From JBDSZL01 sp039925145 (GTDB taxonomy: Bacteria > Acidobacteriota > Vicinamibacteria > Vicinamibacterales > SCN-69-37), in assembly GCA_039925145.1 (NCBI GenBank), contig JBDSZL010000003.1, positions 1 through 34,809 on the forward strand: DNA of 34,809 nucleotides. Direction: 5' to 3'. The translations under genes and the position numbers were made by a program. Each line of letters opens with the position of its first letter. The stretch's first letter is position 1. Of this stretch, positions 15,598-24,621 are shown one piece after another. The notes under the pieces are model-generated. The model did no database searches. It saw nothing but the letters and a program-made list of their open reading frames with translations, and was not told where the DNA came from.

Positions 15598-15884
15598 AGG
15601 GCCTCCTCCGTGGAGGCCAGTATAGAGGAGACCGGGTCTCTTAAGAGCAACAACATACTTGACTGACCGGCCCACCGAAAGGCATCGTGTCAGCGCGGCA
15701 GCGGACCCGGACAAGGCCGGGTTTCAGGTGTAGGTGTTGCCCGGCAAGAGACCGGGATGTTCCGGAAAGAACCGCTACCAAGAGACTGGTGAACCGTCGG
15801 ATCGTACTTGTCGAGGAACTCGAGTAGCGCCTGCGGTGGCTCTTTCACGGCGGACTGGAGAGTAGCCCTAACCAACGTCAGCTC
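15598..15884. other. Intergenic region, no confident gene
   Basis: This 287-bp stretch holds the leader of the isomerase gene. A short minus-strand frame (15690-15875) begins with QSAVKEPPQALLEFLDKYDP, which could be the broken N-terminus of a small DUF1801-like protein, but the rest reads as random sequence. I see no strong terminator or RNA gene. Confidence 0.4.
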
Positions 15885-16094
15885 TCAGCCGCGGCGCGCC
15901 GCGCCGTCGGCTGCAGCGCTCTGTTGGGCAGCCAAGTCCATCAGTCGGCGGAGTCTTGGATCGGAAAAATCCGTGGACCGGAGCCAGCGATTCTCCTCGC
16001 CAACCGACATCGTAAGAATCTTCGCGCTGATTTCGTCCCGAACCGTGCGAACCGCCTGCACCGCGTCAAACGTCTTCGTCGTCGTGTTACTCAT
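15885..16094 (-). CDS. Small antitoxin-like hypothetical protein
   Basis: This 69-aa protein begins NTTTKTFDAVQAVRTVRDEI, continues with a helical middle (SAKILTMSVGEENRWLRST) and ends with a short helical tail rich in Ala. This layout resembles small proteins in Acidobacteria and cyanobacteria that often precede toxin genes (KTFDxVxxxRxxRDEI). ATG 16094 is preceded by GAGGTG about 8 nt away; the longer open frame upstream has no such signal. No complete toxin gene follows: the next 200 bp contain only a short broken frame, so it may be an orphan. Confidence 0.55.
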   Translation of the reverse strand: MSNTTTKTFDAVQAVRTVRDEISAKILTMSVGEENRWLRSTDFSDPRLRRLMDLAAQQSAAADGAARRG

Positions 16095-16267
16095 CGCCCA
16101 GCACCTCACGAGGAGAACGAATTTCGAGCAACGAGTAACCCCAGGCGGACGTTGACTCCGTGGTACGCATGAATCCGCGAGAGGTTGACCACGTGCCGGA
16201 AATTCCAAGCTTCTGCCCTGCTCGACAGCTTCAGGACACCGGCCACAACGACGGTGACAAAGTGTGG

Positions 16268-17179
16268 CTACCGCAGGTCTGGGAGCAGTTTGAGCTTCGA
16301 GCGGATCTCCTCGAACATGCGCTTCATCTCCAGCACCGCGCGCGGCTGCCGGCTGGACTTGACGTGAACCCAGCCCGTCTCACGGAACAGCTGGTGGCCC
16401 ACGATTCGGGCGCAGAACAGCTGTCCGGCCCCGACCTCACGCGCCATCGCCTGATACGGGATGATCGAGATGCCAAGCCGGACACGCACGAGCGCTTTGA
16501 TGATCTCGACGTTCTCGGTCTCGGTCACCACCTTCGGCGCGATCTGCTCGCGCACGAAGAACTCCTCAATCGTGCGCCGGCTGTTGGATCCCGCCTCGAA
16601 CAGGACGAACGGCTGCCGCGCCAGGTCGCCGGGCACGATGTGCTTCTTCCGCGCGAGGGGGTGTTGGGGGGACGCCACGAGCAGAAGCTCCTCGCGCATG
16701 ACCGGCTCCACGACAAGGCTCGGGTCGTCGACCGGGAGCGTCACCAGGCCCAGATCGGCGGCACCGGTTCGCAACTGCCGCACCAGCCGCGGCGTGGCGG
16801 CGGGCGTGACCTTGACTTCGACGTTCGGGTGCGCCCGTTTGAATTCCTTGAGCAGCGGCGGGAAGACGTACAGACAGACCGTCATACCGCCCACGAGACG
16901 GATCGTGCCGCCCAGGCTCTCGCGGCTCTCCACAATGCTGGCCCGCGTGCTGTCGATGTCTTCGAACACACGCCGGCTCAGCGCGAGCAGCGTGGTGCCC
17001 GCGGGCGTGATCTTGATCTTCCCACCGACACGCAGAAACAGCTGCTCGTCGAGCTCGTCCTCGAGCAGCAGAATCTGGCGGCTCACGGCAGACTGCGAGA
17101 GATGCAGCTGATGCCCCGCGGCCGTAAACGACCCCGTGTCCGCAACTGCCCTCAGAATCCCGAGTTGCCTCAGGTCCAC
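16268..17179 (-). CDS. LysR-family transcriptional regulator
   Basis: This 303-aa regulator has the N-terminal winged HTH (residues 1-60, LRAVADTGSFTAAGHQLHLS then QSAVSRQILLLEDELDEQLF) and a two-lobed effector domain (90-300, IRLVGGMTVCLYVFPPLLKE, GAADLGLVTLPV, LLLVASPQHPLARK, LVRVRLGISIIP). It is close to the CysL/CbbR-like group, but the ligand cannot be read from sequence. The start is GTG 17179; no ribosome binding site precedes it. TATAGA lies 8 nt upstream (17188-17193), so a leaderless transcript is possible. The heptamer array begins directly behind this -10-like hexamer. Confidence 0.88.
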   Translation of the reverse strand: MDLRQLGILRAVADTGSFTAAGHQLHLSQSAVSRQILLLEDELDEQLFLRVGGKIKITPAGTTLLALSRRVFEDIDSTRASIVESRESLGGTIRLVGGMTVCLYVFPPLLKEFKRAHPNVEVKVTPAATPRLVRQLRTGAADLGLVTLPVDDPSLVVEPVMREELLLVASPQHPLARKKHIVPGDLARQPFVLFEAGSNSRRTIEEFFVREQIAPKVVTETENVEIIKALVRVRLGISIIPYQAMAREVGAGQLFCARIVGHQLFRETGWVHVKSSRQPRAVLEMKRMFEEIRSKLKLLPDLR

Positions 17180-17196
17180 GGGGGGATTCTATAGGA

Positions 17197-17273
17197 GGCT
17201 TGGGGCTTGGGGCTCGAGGCTCGAGGCTCGAGGCTCGAGGCTCGGGGCTTGGGGCTTGGGGCTTGGGGCTTGG
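17197..17273. repeat. Heptamer array, eleven GGCTTGG/GGCTCGA units
   Basis: Eleven consecutive 7-nt units fill the interval: two GGCTTGG, four GGCTCGA, one GGCTCGG, four GGCTTGG. Units differ only at positions 5 and 7, and the order suggests local expansion of each variant. It lies between the LysR gene and the terminator of the radical SAM gene. Length-variable arrays of this size change readily by slippage. Confidence 0.9.
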
Positions 17274-17283
17274 CAAATAGACT

Positions 17284-17318
17284 ACGGGCCGGATGGGAGG
17301 ATGTCCCAGCCGGCCCGT
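17284..17318 (-). terminator. Terminator hairpin downstream of the Tes-like radical SAM gene
   Basis: ACGGGCCGG (17284-17292) pairs with CCGGCCCGT (17310-17318). After one mismatch TGGGA (17294-17298) pairs with TCCCA (17304-17308) around a 5-nt loop. It lies 28 nt beyond the stop of the radical SAM gene on the minus strand; a short T-containing stretch (TAGTCTATTT) follows. Confidence 0.65.
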
Positions 17319-17345
17319 GGCGTGTGCGAGGTGATGCGGCGGCGT

Positions 17346-19421
17346 CTAGTGCGTGACGGTCTCGTCGCTCGTCTCTTTCTTCTTGCCGAGGCCCTGAATC
17401 TGCAGGCCGGTGGCAATTTCCGGTTTGGCTTCCTTCAGCACCACCTGGCGGTACAGGTCGGCCATGCGCTGGTTTTCCTGCTGCGCCTTGCGTGCGCGCA
17501 GTTTTTCCTCGCGGGCCGTCTTGGCAATGCCCTTCTCGTCGAGGTCGGTCTGCTTGGCCTTGTTCACCGCCGCCGCGTCGAGCTCGAGGCTGTGGGCGGT
17601 CGTTTCGAGCGCCACGTGCTTGTTGCCCGCGAAGATCTCGTGACGGCCGTGCTCCTCGTACCACTTGGTGAGCGTGGCCGTCATGTGCATCTTCTCGATG
17701 ATGTTCCTCCAGCCGATGCCAGTGTTGTAGGCACAGAAGCTGATTTCCCCCTCCTGTGTGGCGTAGGGGATGATGCACCGCTCGGTGCGCCGGAAGTCAT
17801 AGTTGAAGAGGTCCTGGAACCACATGCCCGCGATGAACAGGAAGCTCCAGCGGTCGGACCGGCGCTTCTCGACATCCTCGATGGTGCGGTCGGCGCTGAC
17901 CTTGCCGTAGCTCTTGCCCGTCGCGCCAAACGCCTTGTCGAACTTCATGAACAAGTCGGTCAGCTTGAAGTGCTTGGGCGAGACGAACGGGTCGTAGTTG
18001 CGCATGAGCGACAGCGCCATGCCGGCCACCGAGAGGAACCGGCCGCGCGCCGCGTCGTTGATCCGGCGCACGTCAAGGGCGAGCCGCTCGCCGTTGAGGA
18101 ACTTGGTGACGGGCACCGACTCCTTGGTTTCCTTGTCCACCATCACGGCCATGCCCACGCCGCAATTCGGATGGCAGCCGCACGACAGGTGGCCCCACTC
18201 TTCGGCCGGGCCGTGCACGAGATCCGCCCAGTCGCCAAACGTGCCCATGAACGAGATCGGGAACCAGTCACGCGCCGGCTCGCCGAGGCCCGTCTGGTTC
18301 TTGACGTCGTGCGCCAGGTGCGACAGCGTGTAGCGCTGCGCCATCCGGCGCTCTTCCGTGATTTCCTCGTCGCGCCCCGTGAAGGACACCGGCTGGAACG
18401 ACAGGAAGTTGATCTTCTTGGGGTTGTCCATGGCGAACTGGACAATCCGCCCGACCTGCTCGTTGTTCACGCCGTTGACGATGGTGGTGACCGGCACGAT
18501 GTCGACGCCGTTGCGCCACAGGTTCTCGATGGCGCGCAGCTTCACGTCGAACAGGTTGCCAACGAGCCGGTGCGAGTTGGCGGCGTTCCCGATGCCGTCG
18601 AACTGCAGATAGGCAAACCGCAGACCCGCTTCGTACGCGGCCTTGGCGAAATCAGGGCTCTTGGCGAACTCGATGCCGTTGGTCGCCGCCTGCACGCTGT
18701 TGTAGCCGACCTTCTTGGCGTAGCGCACCGCGTCGAGGAAATACGGCGACAGCGTCGGCTCGCCACCCGAGAACTGCACCGACATCTGCCGCTTCGGCTT
18801 GATGGTGATGGCGTTGTCGAGCAGGGTCTTGATCTCTTCCCATGACAACTCGTGGACGAAGCCGACCTGGTTCGCGTCCATGAAGCACGGGTCGCACATC
18901 ATGTTGCAGCGATTGGTGAGGTCGATCGTCAGCACCGAGCCCCGGCCGTACTTGATGGTCGACGAGCCGTGGTTGTGCAGCTTGTCGTCGTTGTGCGCGC
19001 GCATGTCGGAGCCCGGGAAGGTCTCCTCGAGATGCTTGAAGAACTCCGTGTCGATCGCCATGACGTCTTCGAAGTGCCCGTGCTGCGGGCAATCCTTGAT
19101 CATGAGGATCTTGCCGTCGCGCTCCACAATCTGCGCCTTGATCTCGCCGATCTTCTCGTTGAGCAGCACCGAGACGTCGCGCTTGCCGTCGAGAATCTCC
19201 TGGCGGGCTTCACGCACGCAGACCGGGCAGAGGGAATCGGTTTCGCGCGGCCAGCCGAGCGGCGGCTTCACCTTCTGCCAGGATTTCTGAAGCGGCTTGT
19301 CCGACCACTTGGGAAGGAACCCGGGCCGTGGATTGATGCTGTTGAGCGCGTCGAACACAACCCATGCGCCCTTGGCGGCGACCGACAACCCCTTCTCGAC
19401 GTACTTGATTGGCTTATGCAT
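17346..19421 (-). CDS. Radical SAM protein resembling Tes/MJ0619-type lipid-crosslinking enzymes
   Basis: This 691-aa protein has a radical SAM core with the cluster motif TNRCNMMCDPCF (C172, C176, C179), FSGGEPTLSP (SAM-binding GGE) and QFDGIG. An N-terminal cysteine domain precedes it: LCPVC (C65, C68) and then KDCPQHGHFED (C111), an arrangement typical of MJ0619-like proteins, which include the archaeal tetraether synthase Tes. A mid-protein segment LSCGCHPNCGVG and a C-terminal FCAYNTG add cysteines that could hold further clusters. Acidobacteria make membrane-spanning iso-diabolic acid lipids, so a C-C coupling role is attractive but inferred. ATG 19421 is chosen for GGAGG just upstream, over GTG 19433. 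The last 90 residues are charged and helical. Confidence 0.72.
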   Translation of the reverse strand: MHKPIKYVEKGLSVAAKGAWVVFDALNSINPRPGFLPKWSDKPLQKSWQKVKPPLGWPRETDSLCPVCVREARQEILDGKRDVSVLLNEKIGEIKAQIVERDGKILMIKDCPQHGHFEDVMAIDTEFFKHLEETFPGSDMRAHNDDKLHNHGSSTIKYGRGSVLTIDLTNRCNMMCDPCFMDANQVGFVHELSWEEIKTLLDNAITIKPKRQMSVQFSGGEPTLSPYFLDAVRYAKKVGYNSVQAATNGIEFAKSPDFAKAAYEAGLRFAYLQFDGIGNAANSHRLVGNLFDVKLRAIENLWRNGVDIVPVTTIVNGVNNEQVGRIVQFAMDNPKKINFLSFQPVSFTGRDEEITEERRMAQRYTLSHLAHDVKNQTGLGEPARDWFPISFMGTFGDWADLVHGPAEEWGHLSCGCHPNCGVGMAVMVDKETKESVPVTKFLNGERLALDVRRINDAARGRFLSVAGMALSLMRNYDPFVSPKHFKLTDLFMKFDKAFGATGKSYGKVSADRTIEDVEKRRSDRWSFLFIAGMWFQDLFNYDFRRTERCIIPYATQEGEISFCAYNTGIGWRNIIEKMHMTATLTKWYEEHGRHEIFAGNKHVALETTAHSLELDAAAVNKAKQTDLDEKGIAKTAREEKLRARKAQQENQRMADLYRQVVLKEAKPEIATGLQIQGLGKKKETSDETVTH

Positions 19422-19598
19422 AAACCTCCACACTGCGGCTGAGACCCGGACAGGTCTGGAGCCCCGGTGTATTTCGGTCAGGATAGCCGTCCCCGAGGGG
19501 TCCGGCGTCAGAAATGTCCTGAGCGGGCAGAATCAGACCCCGAACGGGCGCATGGGACCGCCGGCGGGCAGGTCGGATCGACCAAAATTGTGATCGCC

Positions 19599-20231
19599 TC
19601 AGCGGCTGGGAGCCGGCGACAGCCGCGCCGCAGCCCGCTTTCGGGTGGCATAGACCACGCGAAGACCAAGCAGTACGGTGAGTCCGGCGGCCCAGATAAG
19701 CGGTTCGGAGATGTCGGCCTTCTGGCCCCACACGAAATGGACGGTGGCCGATATCGCCGCCACGTAGACCAGCCGGTGGAGTTTCTGCCATCGACGGCCG
19801 AGCCGGCGAATCATCCCATTGGTCGACGTCGTCGTCAACGCAATCAGAATGCTGAGCGCGAGCATCCCGGCAAAGATGAACTTCCGCTTCAGGACGTCTT
19901 CGAGGATCGCCTGCACGTCGCCCAACTCGTTGAAGACGACGTAAATCAGGAAATGGGAGAAGGCGTACACGAAAGACCAGACACCAATGGTGCGGCGGAC
20001 GCGCTGCAGGCGGTTCCAGCCAGTCAGCCGCTTCAGTGGCGTGACGGAGAGCGAGGCAAAGAGCAGGCCGATCGCGTCCCGTCCCGACCGGTGCAGCAGG
20101 GTCTCCACCGGGTTCACGCCCAGATCGCCTTGCCACGTGTCCCAGCCGAGGCTTACGGCCGGCAGCACGCAGCCAAGAAAGACGAGGGCGTAAAACCAGC
20201 GGGACTTGAGGAAAGACTGAACAGCCTCCAA
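19599..20231 (-). CDS. msrQ: MsrQ, heme-binding membrane subunit of the methionine-sulfoxide reductase MsrPQ
   Basis: MsrQ passes quinol electrons across the inner membrane to MsrP. This 210-aa protein has about six hydrophobic spans and the family motifs SLGWDTWQGDLGVNPVETLLHRSG, FASLSVTPLKRLTG, RRTIGVWSFVYAFSHFLIY (heme-ligand His) and WQKLHRLVYVAAISATVHFVWG (two His). The start is TTG 20231, 11 nt after the msrP stop, with GAGGG before it; TTG starts are less common and merit note. Pairing with msrP in one operon matches the known two-gene system that repairs oxidised periplasmic methionines. Confidence 0.92.
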   Translation of the reverse strand: MEAVQSFLKSRWFYALVFLGCVLPAVSLGWDTWQGDLGVNPVETLLHRSGRDAIGLLFASLSVTPLKRLTGWNRLQRVRRTIGVWSFVYAFSHFLIYVVFNELGDVQAILEDVLKRKFIFAGMLALSILIALTTTSTNGMIRRLGRRWQKLHRLVYVAAISATVHFVWGQKADISEPLIWAAGLTVLLGLRVVYATRKRAAARLSPAPSR

Positions 20232-20242
20232 CGGTCCCTCGC

Positions 20243-21205
20243 CTAGAAGTTCTTCTTCAGATCCATACCGGAATAGAGGCTGGCCACCTCATCGGCGTAC
20301 CCATTGAACATCTGGGTCGGGGTACTCGCAAAGAACGCGGGAAGGCGTTTCTCGCGCGCCTGACTCCATCGCGGGTGCGGCACGGACGGATTGACGTTGG
20401 CGTAGAAGCCGTACTCATCGGGTGCCGAGAGCGCCCAGCTCGTCTGCGGCTGCTTGTCGGTGAACCGGATGCGCACAATGGACTTGCCGCTCTTGAAGCC
20501 GTACTTCCAGGGGAGGTGCACACGCAACGGCGCGCCATTCTGATTCGGCAGCACCTTGCCGTAGAGGCCAACGACCATCAGAGCCAGCGGATGCATCGCT
20601 TCGTCCATCCGGAGCCCCTCGACATACGGCCACTGCAGCACCGCACTGCGCTGTCCCGGCATCTCGGCCGGCCGCTTCAGGGTGGTGAACTCCACGAACC
20701 GGGCACCAGGTTCCGGCTGCACCTTGGCGAGCACGTCGGAGAGTGGCACGCCGATCCAGGGAATCACCATCGACCAGGCTTCGACGCACCGATGCCGGTA
20801 GATCCGCTCTTCGAGCGCGTTGAAATTCACGAGGTCAGCAACCCCGTAGTTGCCGGGCTTCTTCACCAGGCCGTCTACCTGCACCGTCCACGGCGTCACC
20901 TTGAGCTGCGCCGCGTAGCGCGCCGGGTCATCCTTATCGGTGCCGAACTCGTAGAAGTTGTTGTACCCGGTAATCTGCTCGAACGTGTTGGCCTTGTCGA
21001 CCGCCACATACTTGGGATTCCGCCGGCCGGCCAACGGCGCCTGGGCGGCCCGGGCCGCGCCCGCCTCTTCGGCGCCGAGCTGCGCTGCCGCACCGACCGT
21101 GCCCGCGGTGAGAGCCGCCATGAACGTCCGCCTCGACACATACACGCGCTCTGGTGTGACCTCGGAAAAGGGCACGTCGGACGACCTGGTTCGTTTGATT
21201 AACAT
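20243..21205 (-). CDS. msrP: MsrP, periplasmic molybdopterin methionine-sulfoxide reductase
   Basis: This 320-aa catalytic subunit reduces methionine sulfoxide in periplasmic proteins. A twin-arginine signal (VSRRTFMAALTAG, RR at 25-26) exports it folded with its cofactor. The sulfite-oxidase-like fold is shown by TPWTVQVDGLVKKPG, the molybdenum-ligand cysteine C140 in YRHRCVEAWSMVIPW, LQWPYVEGLRMDEAMHPL and LPWKYGFKSGKSIVRI, as in E. coli MsrP (YedY). It is full length and is followed by msrQ. It probably has its own promoter in the 111-bp divergent region before the sugar dehydrogenase. Confidence 0.94.
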   Translation of the reverse strand: MLIKRTRSSDVPFSEVTPERVYVSRRTFMAALTAGTVGAAAQLGAEEAGAARAAQAPLAGRRNPKYVAVDKANTFEQITGYNNFYEFGTDKDDPARYAAQLKVTPWTVQVDGLVKKPGNYGVADLVNFNALEERIYRHRCVEAWSMVIPWIGVPLSDVLAKVQPEPGARFVEFTTLKRPAEMPGQRSAVLQWPYVEGLRMDEAMHPLALMVVGLYGKVLPNQNGAPLRVHLPWKYGFKSGKSIVRIRFTDKQPQTSWALSAPDEYGFYANVNPSVPHPRWSQAREKRLPAFFASTPTQMFNGYADEVASLYSGMDLKKNF

Positions 21206-21316
21206 GATCGGGGGCTCCCGGCTGGCATTACATCACACTACCCACTACGGCCCGCGCCTTGCGGCGGATGGCATAATGGGCGCCACCGGCCGTTTGGGCC
21301 CGTCATTGATGTCCCG

Positions 21317-22708
21317 ATGTCACAGACTCCCGTCCTGACGGCCGACGCGCTGGCCGACGCGCTGCACGAGAAACTCTCGAGCCGTACCGCGCGGGTCGGC
21401 GTGATCGGGCTCGGCTACGTCGGCCTGCCGCTCGCGGTCGAGTTCGCGCGAGCGGGCTTTCACACGACCGGGATCGAGCTCGACCCACGCAAGGTCGCCG
21501 CCATCAACGCCGGCACTTCGTACATCCAGGACGTCGTGTCCTCGGATGTCGCTGAATTTCAGGCAGCCGGGCGGCTATCGGCCACCATCGACGTGTCTGT
21601 CGTCGCCTCGCTCGACACCATCAATATCTGTGTCCCCACACCGCTGCGCAAGACGAAGGATCCGGACCTCTCCTATGTCGTCGCCGCTGTGGAGGGCATC
21701 GCCGAGCACCTCCGGCCCGGGCAGCTGGTGGTGCTCGAATCCACGACGTACCCGGGCACGACAGACGAGGTCGTTCGCCCGATCCTCGAGCGGCGTGGGT
21801 TTCGTGCCGGGCACGACTTCTTCCTGGCCTTCTCCCCCGAGCGCGTCGATCCGGGCAACCCGCACTGGCACACGCGCAACGTGCCCAAAGTCGTGGGAGG
21901 CACGACGCCAGCCTGCACGGCCCTGGCGGCCGCCCTGTACCGCGCCTCGGTCGACACGGTCGTCGAGGTCAGCACGCCCAAGGTCGCCGAGATGGTGAAG
22001 CTGCTCGAGAACACGTTCCGCGCCGTGAACATCGGACTCGTCAACGAGCTCGCGTTGATGTGCGATCGGCTCGGCATCAATGTCTGGGAGGTGGTGGACG
22101 CGGCCGCCACCAAGCCGTTTGGCTTCATGCCGTTCTATCCCGGTCCTGGACTCGGCGGGCATTGCATTCCGATCGACCCGTTCTACCTGTCGTGGAAAGT
22201 GAAGGAAGTCGGCTTCGAGGCACGCTTCATCGAGCTGGCTGGTCACGTCAACGGGGCGATGCCGCGCCACGTGGTCGAGAAGGTGGCTGACGCGTTGAAC
22301 ACGATGGCCAAGTCCGTTCGCGGCTCCAACGTGCTCGTGCTGGGCGTCTCGTACAAGCGCGACATCGACGACTTCCGCGAGTCGCCGGCGATCGACGTGA
22401 TGACCGAGCTCGTGCACAAAGGCGCGAACGTCACCTACCACGACCCATTCGTCCCGGAGATTCCAGCGAAGGACTGGCCCATCGGGCAGACGATCTCGTC
22501 GGTGCCCTTGACGGATCGGGCCCTCGACTCGGCCGACTGTGTCGTGATCCTGACCGACCACCGCGCCTTCGACATCCCCCACGTGGTCGCCCATGCACGT
22601 CTGGTCGTCGACACGCGCAATGCCGTGAAGCAGGCCGCGCCGCATGTCTTCAAGCTCGGCGCCCCGACGGTCGAGCGCCCCGTGTCGAAGCGCACGCCGG
22701 CCTCGTAG
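21317..22708 (+). CDS. UDP-N-acetylhexosamine 6-dehydrogenase (WbpA/WecC-type nucleotide-sugar dehydrogenase)
   Basis: This 463-aa enzyme oxidises C6 of a UDP-sugar to the uronic acid in two NAD steps, supplying surface polysaccharides. The N-terminal NAD domain has GLGYVG (31-36) and the central domain has STTYPGTTDEVV and FSPERVDPGN. The catalytic Cys is C283 in GPGLGGHCIPIDPFYL, and the C-terminal UDP-binding part has LGVSYKRDIDDFRESPAIDV. PERVDPGN and the IPIDP motif favour the WbpA (UDP-GlcNAc) type over UDP-glucose dehydrogenase, but the substrate is not proven. It is monocistronic here and convergent with pepF, with a 4-nt gap. Confidence 0.88.
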   Translation: MSQTPVLTADALADALHEKLSSRTARVGVIGLGYVGLPLAVEFARAGFHTTGIELDPRKVAAINAGTSYIQDVVSSDVAEFQAAGRLSATIDVSVVASLDTINICVPTPLRKTKDPDLSYVVAAVEGIAEHLRPGQLVVLESTTYPGTTDEVVRPILERRGFRAGHDFFLAFSPERVDPGNPHWHTRNVPKVVGGTTPACTALAAALYRASVDTVVEVSTPKVAEMVKLLENTFRAVNIGLVNELALMCDRLGINVWEVVDAAATKPFGFMPFYPGPGLGGHCIPIDPFYLSWKVKEVGFEARFIELAGHVNGAMPRHVVEKVADALNTMAKSVRGSNVLVLGVSYKRDIDDFRESPAIDVMTELVHKGANVTYHDPFVPEIPAKDWPIGQTISSVPLTDRALDSADCVVILTDHRAFDIPHVVAHARLVVDTRNAVKQAAPHVFKLGAPTVERPVSKRTPAS

Positions 22709-22712
22709 CCGC

Positions 22713-24614
22713 CTACTGCGACACCGTCGCCCCCGCCGCGATCAAACGCTCCATCTCATCCATCACCCGGTTCATCGTGAGCATCGTCGCATCGAGCGGC
22801 TCGTCGCTCGTCATGTCGATACCGGCGTCGCGCAGCAGGTCGACGGGATACTTCGATCCACCGGCCGAAATGAACTTCAGGTACCGGTCGACGCTGCCCG
22901 GCGCGCCGCCCTTGACCTGCCCGGCGAGCGCCTCGGACGCGGTGAACGACGTGGCGTACTGGAACACGTAGAACTCGCGGTAGAAGTGCGGAATGAAGCT
23001 CCACTCATGCGCGACCTCATCGTCGACGCGGCACACCGCCTCATCGTGCCCGTAGTACCGGCGCGTCAGATTGACGTACAGCGTCGCGAGCGCCTCGCCG
23101 GTGACGGGATCGCCGCGCTGCGCCATCTCGTGCATGCGCAGCTCGAATTCGGCGAACTGCGTCTGCCGGAAGACCGTGCCCTTGATGCCGTCGAGGTAGT
23201 TGCCGAGCAACGCGAGCCGCACCGACGGATCGGTCACCTGTCGCAGCATGTAGTCGACGAGCAGCGACTCGTTGAAGGTCGATGCCACCTCGGCCACGAA
23301 AATGGGATAGCCGGCCGTCGCGAAGGGTTGCGTCCGGTTGGAGTAGTAGCTGTGCATCGTGTGACCGAGTTCGTGCGCCAGCGTGCTCATGTCGTCGTAC
23401 TTGCCGTTGTAGTTGAGCAGCATGTAGGGGTGGACGTCGTAGGCGCTGCCGCTCGAATAAGCGCCCGAGCGCTTGCCTGCCGTTGGGAAGAGATCGATCC
23501 AGCGCTCGCCGAACGCACGGCCGAGCACCGACACGTACTCGGCGCCGAGCGGCGCCATCGCCGCGATGATGTGCTGCCCGGCCTCCTCGGGCGTGTAGGT
23601 CAGATTGACAGTGCCCACGAGCGGCGCGTAGAGGTCGTAGTAGTGGAGCTCGTCGACGCCCAGCATGCGCCGCCGCAACCGCAGGTAGCGATGAAAGGTC
23701 GGCAAGTGCCGGTTCACGCCCTCGACGAGCTTCGAATACACCGACTGCGGAATGTGGTTCGCATCGAGCGAGGCCGCGAGTGTCGACGTGTAATGGCGAG
23801 CCTTGGCAAAAAACCACGCCTTCTGGACACTCGCGTTCATCGTGCTGCCAAACGTCCGGCCGAACGCGCCGACTCCCCGGAAGAACGCGGCCATGACGGC
23901 CTGTCGATCGGCGCGCACGGCGCTGGCGCGCTCTGCCGTGTACGCGGCTGGGGTAAGACGCACCTCGCGCCCGTCACTCAACCGGACGTGTGGGTACGGA
24001 AAGTCTGCGTTCGATAACACCGTGAAGATCGTCGAGGCCGAACTGCCCATCGGTCCCGCATCGGCAAGGATTCGCTCCTCTTCGGGTGACAGCGTGTGGG
24101 CCGCACGACGAAGAATGTCCTCGAGGTCGAAGCGAAAGGGGGCAAGCCTCGCCTCCTCTGCAAGAAAACGCTCGACCGTGCCCGCGGGGAAACGCAGCAC
24201 TTCGGGCTCGATGTATGCCGCTTCGGCATTGAGCGCCGCAGCCAGTTGCGTCACCTGCTGCCGCATGCCTTGCGGCCCGGCGGCGCGCGTGTCCTGATCA
24301 CCAAGCAACGAGGCGTAGACCGCCACGCGGGAGAACGTGCGGCGTAGCTCGTTCAGCGACTCGAAGGTCGCGGCCAACGCAGCTGGTGACGAACCGAGCG
24401 TGCCTTTGAAGGCACGCAGCTGCGGCAGCCCGGTCTCGAGCTGCGCGCGGGCGATCTGCCATGCATCGACGGACGGGTATAGATCCGCCAGATTCCACGT
24501 GAACGACTCGGCGATGTCGGCACGTTCCACGACTCCGCCACCCTGCGGAGTCAACGCACAGGCCGGGTCGAGGGGCGACACGCGAGAGCCGGTCAAGGCG
24601 AACCAGAAAGACAT
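22713..24614 (-). CDS. pepF: Oligoendopeptidase F, M3B metallopeptidase
   Basis: This 633-aa cytosolic zinc peptidase cleaves medium-length peptides. The active site is LAHELGHTMHSYYS (HELGH at 414-418), with the downstream glutamate in FVAEVASTFNE about 25 residues later. Other family blocks are VNLTYTPEEAGQHII, GAYSSGSAYDVHPYMLLNYNG and FYREFYVFQYATSF (substrate Tyr/Phe). Length is normal apart from about 28 extra N-terminal residues. ATG 24614 has GAGG about 5 nt upstream and is kept; GTG 24530, nearer the usual N-terminus, has its GGAG too close. It starts 7 nt after the SET-domain gene, so the two are probably cotranscribed. Confidence 0.93.
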   Translation of the reverse strand: MSFWFALTGSRVSPLDPACALTPQGGGVVERADIAESFTWNLADLYPSVDAWQIARAQLETGLPQLRAFKGTLGSSPAALAATFESLNELRRTFSRVAVYASLLGDQDTRAAGPQGMRQQVTQLAAALNAEAAYIEPEVLRFPAGTVERFLAEEARLAPFRFDLEDILRRAAHTLSPEEERILADAGPMGSSASTIFTVLSNADFPYPHVRLSDGREVRLTPAAYTAERASAVRADRQAVMAAFFRGVGAFGRTFGSTMNASVQKAWFFAKARHYTSTLAASLDANHIPQSVYSKLVEGVNRHLPTFHRYLRLRRRMLGVDELHYYDLYAPLVGTVNLTYTPEEAGQHIIAAMAPLGAEYVSVLGRAFGERWIDLFPTAGKRSGAYSSGSAYDVHPYMLLNYNGKYDDMSTLAHELGHTMHSYYSNRTQPFATAGYPIFVAEVASTFNESLLVDYMLRQVTDPSVRLALLGNYLDGIKGTVFRQTQFAEFELRMHEMAQRGDPVTGEALATLYVNLTRRYYGHDEAVCRVDDEVAHEWSFIPHFYREFYVFQYATSFTASEALAGQVKGGAPGSVDRYLKFISAGGSKYPVDLLRDAGIDMTSDEPLDATMLTMNRVMDEMERLIAAGATVSQ

Positions 24615-24621
24615 GGCCGCC

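Noticed and set aside
15690..15875. Small minus-strand gene after the antitoxin-like gene, possible toxin
   Set aside because: Only the first 30 residues look protein-like (possible DUF1801 N-terminus); the remainder is low-complexity and there is no ribosome binding site. Treated as a possible remnant only.
17197..17273. CRISPR array or IS terminal repeats
   Set aside because: Units are 7 nt and contiguous with no spacers; no cas or transposase genes are near. It is a simple tandem repeat.
17136..18845. Open frame of 569 codons on the plus strand opposite the radical SAM gene
   Set aside because: It is the complement of a well-supported gene in GC-rich DNA; its protein has no recognisable motif and is rich in Arg, Val, His and Leu as expected for a shadow frame. 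Similar long shadows opposite pepF (22644-24017) and the sugar dehydrogenase (21575-22645) were dropped for the same reason.
19434..19598. Possible small gene or RNA between msrQ and the radical SAM gene
   Set aside because: I found no ORF with a ribosome binding site, no T-run hairpin and no recognisable RNA motif.
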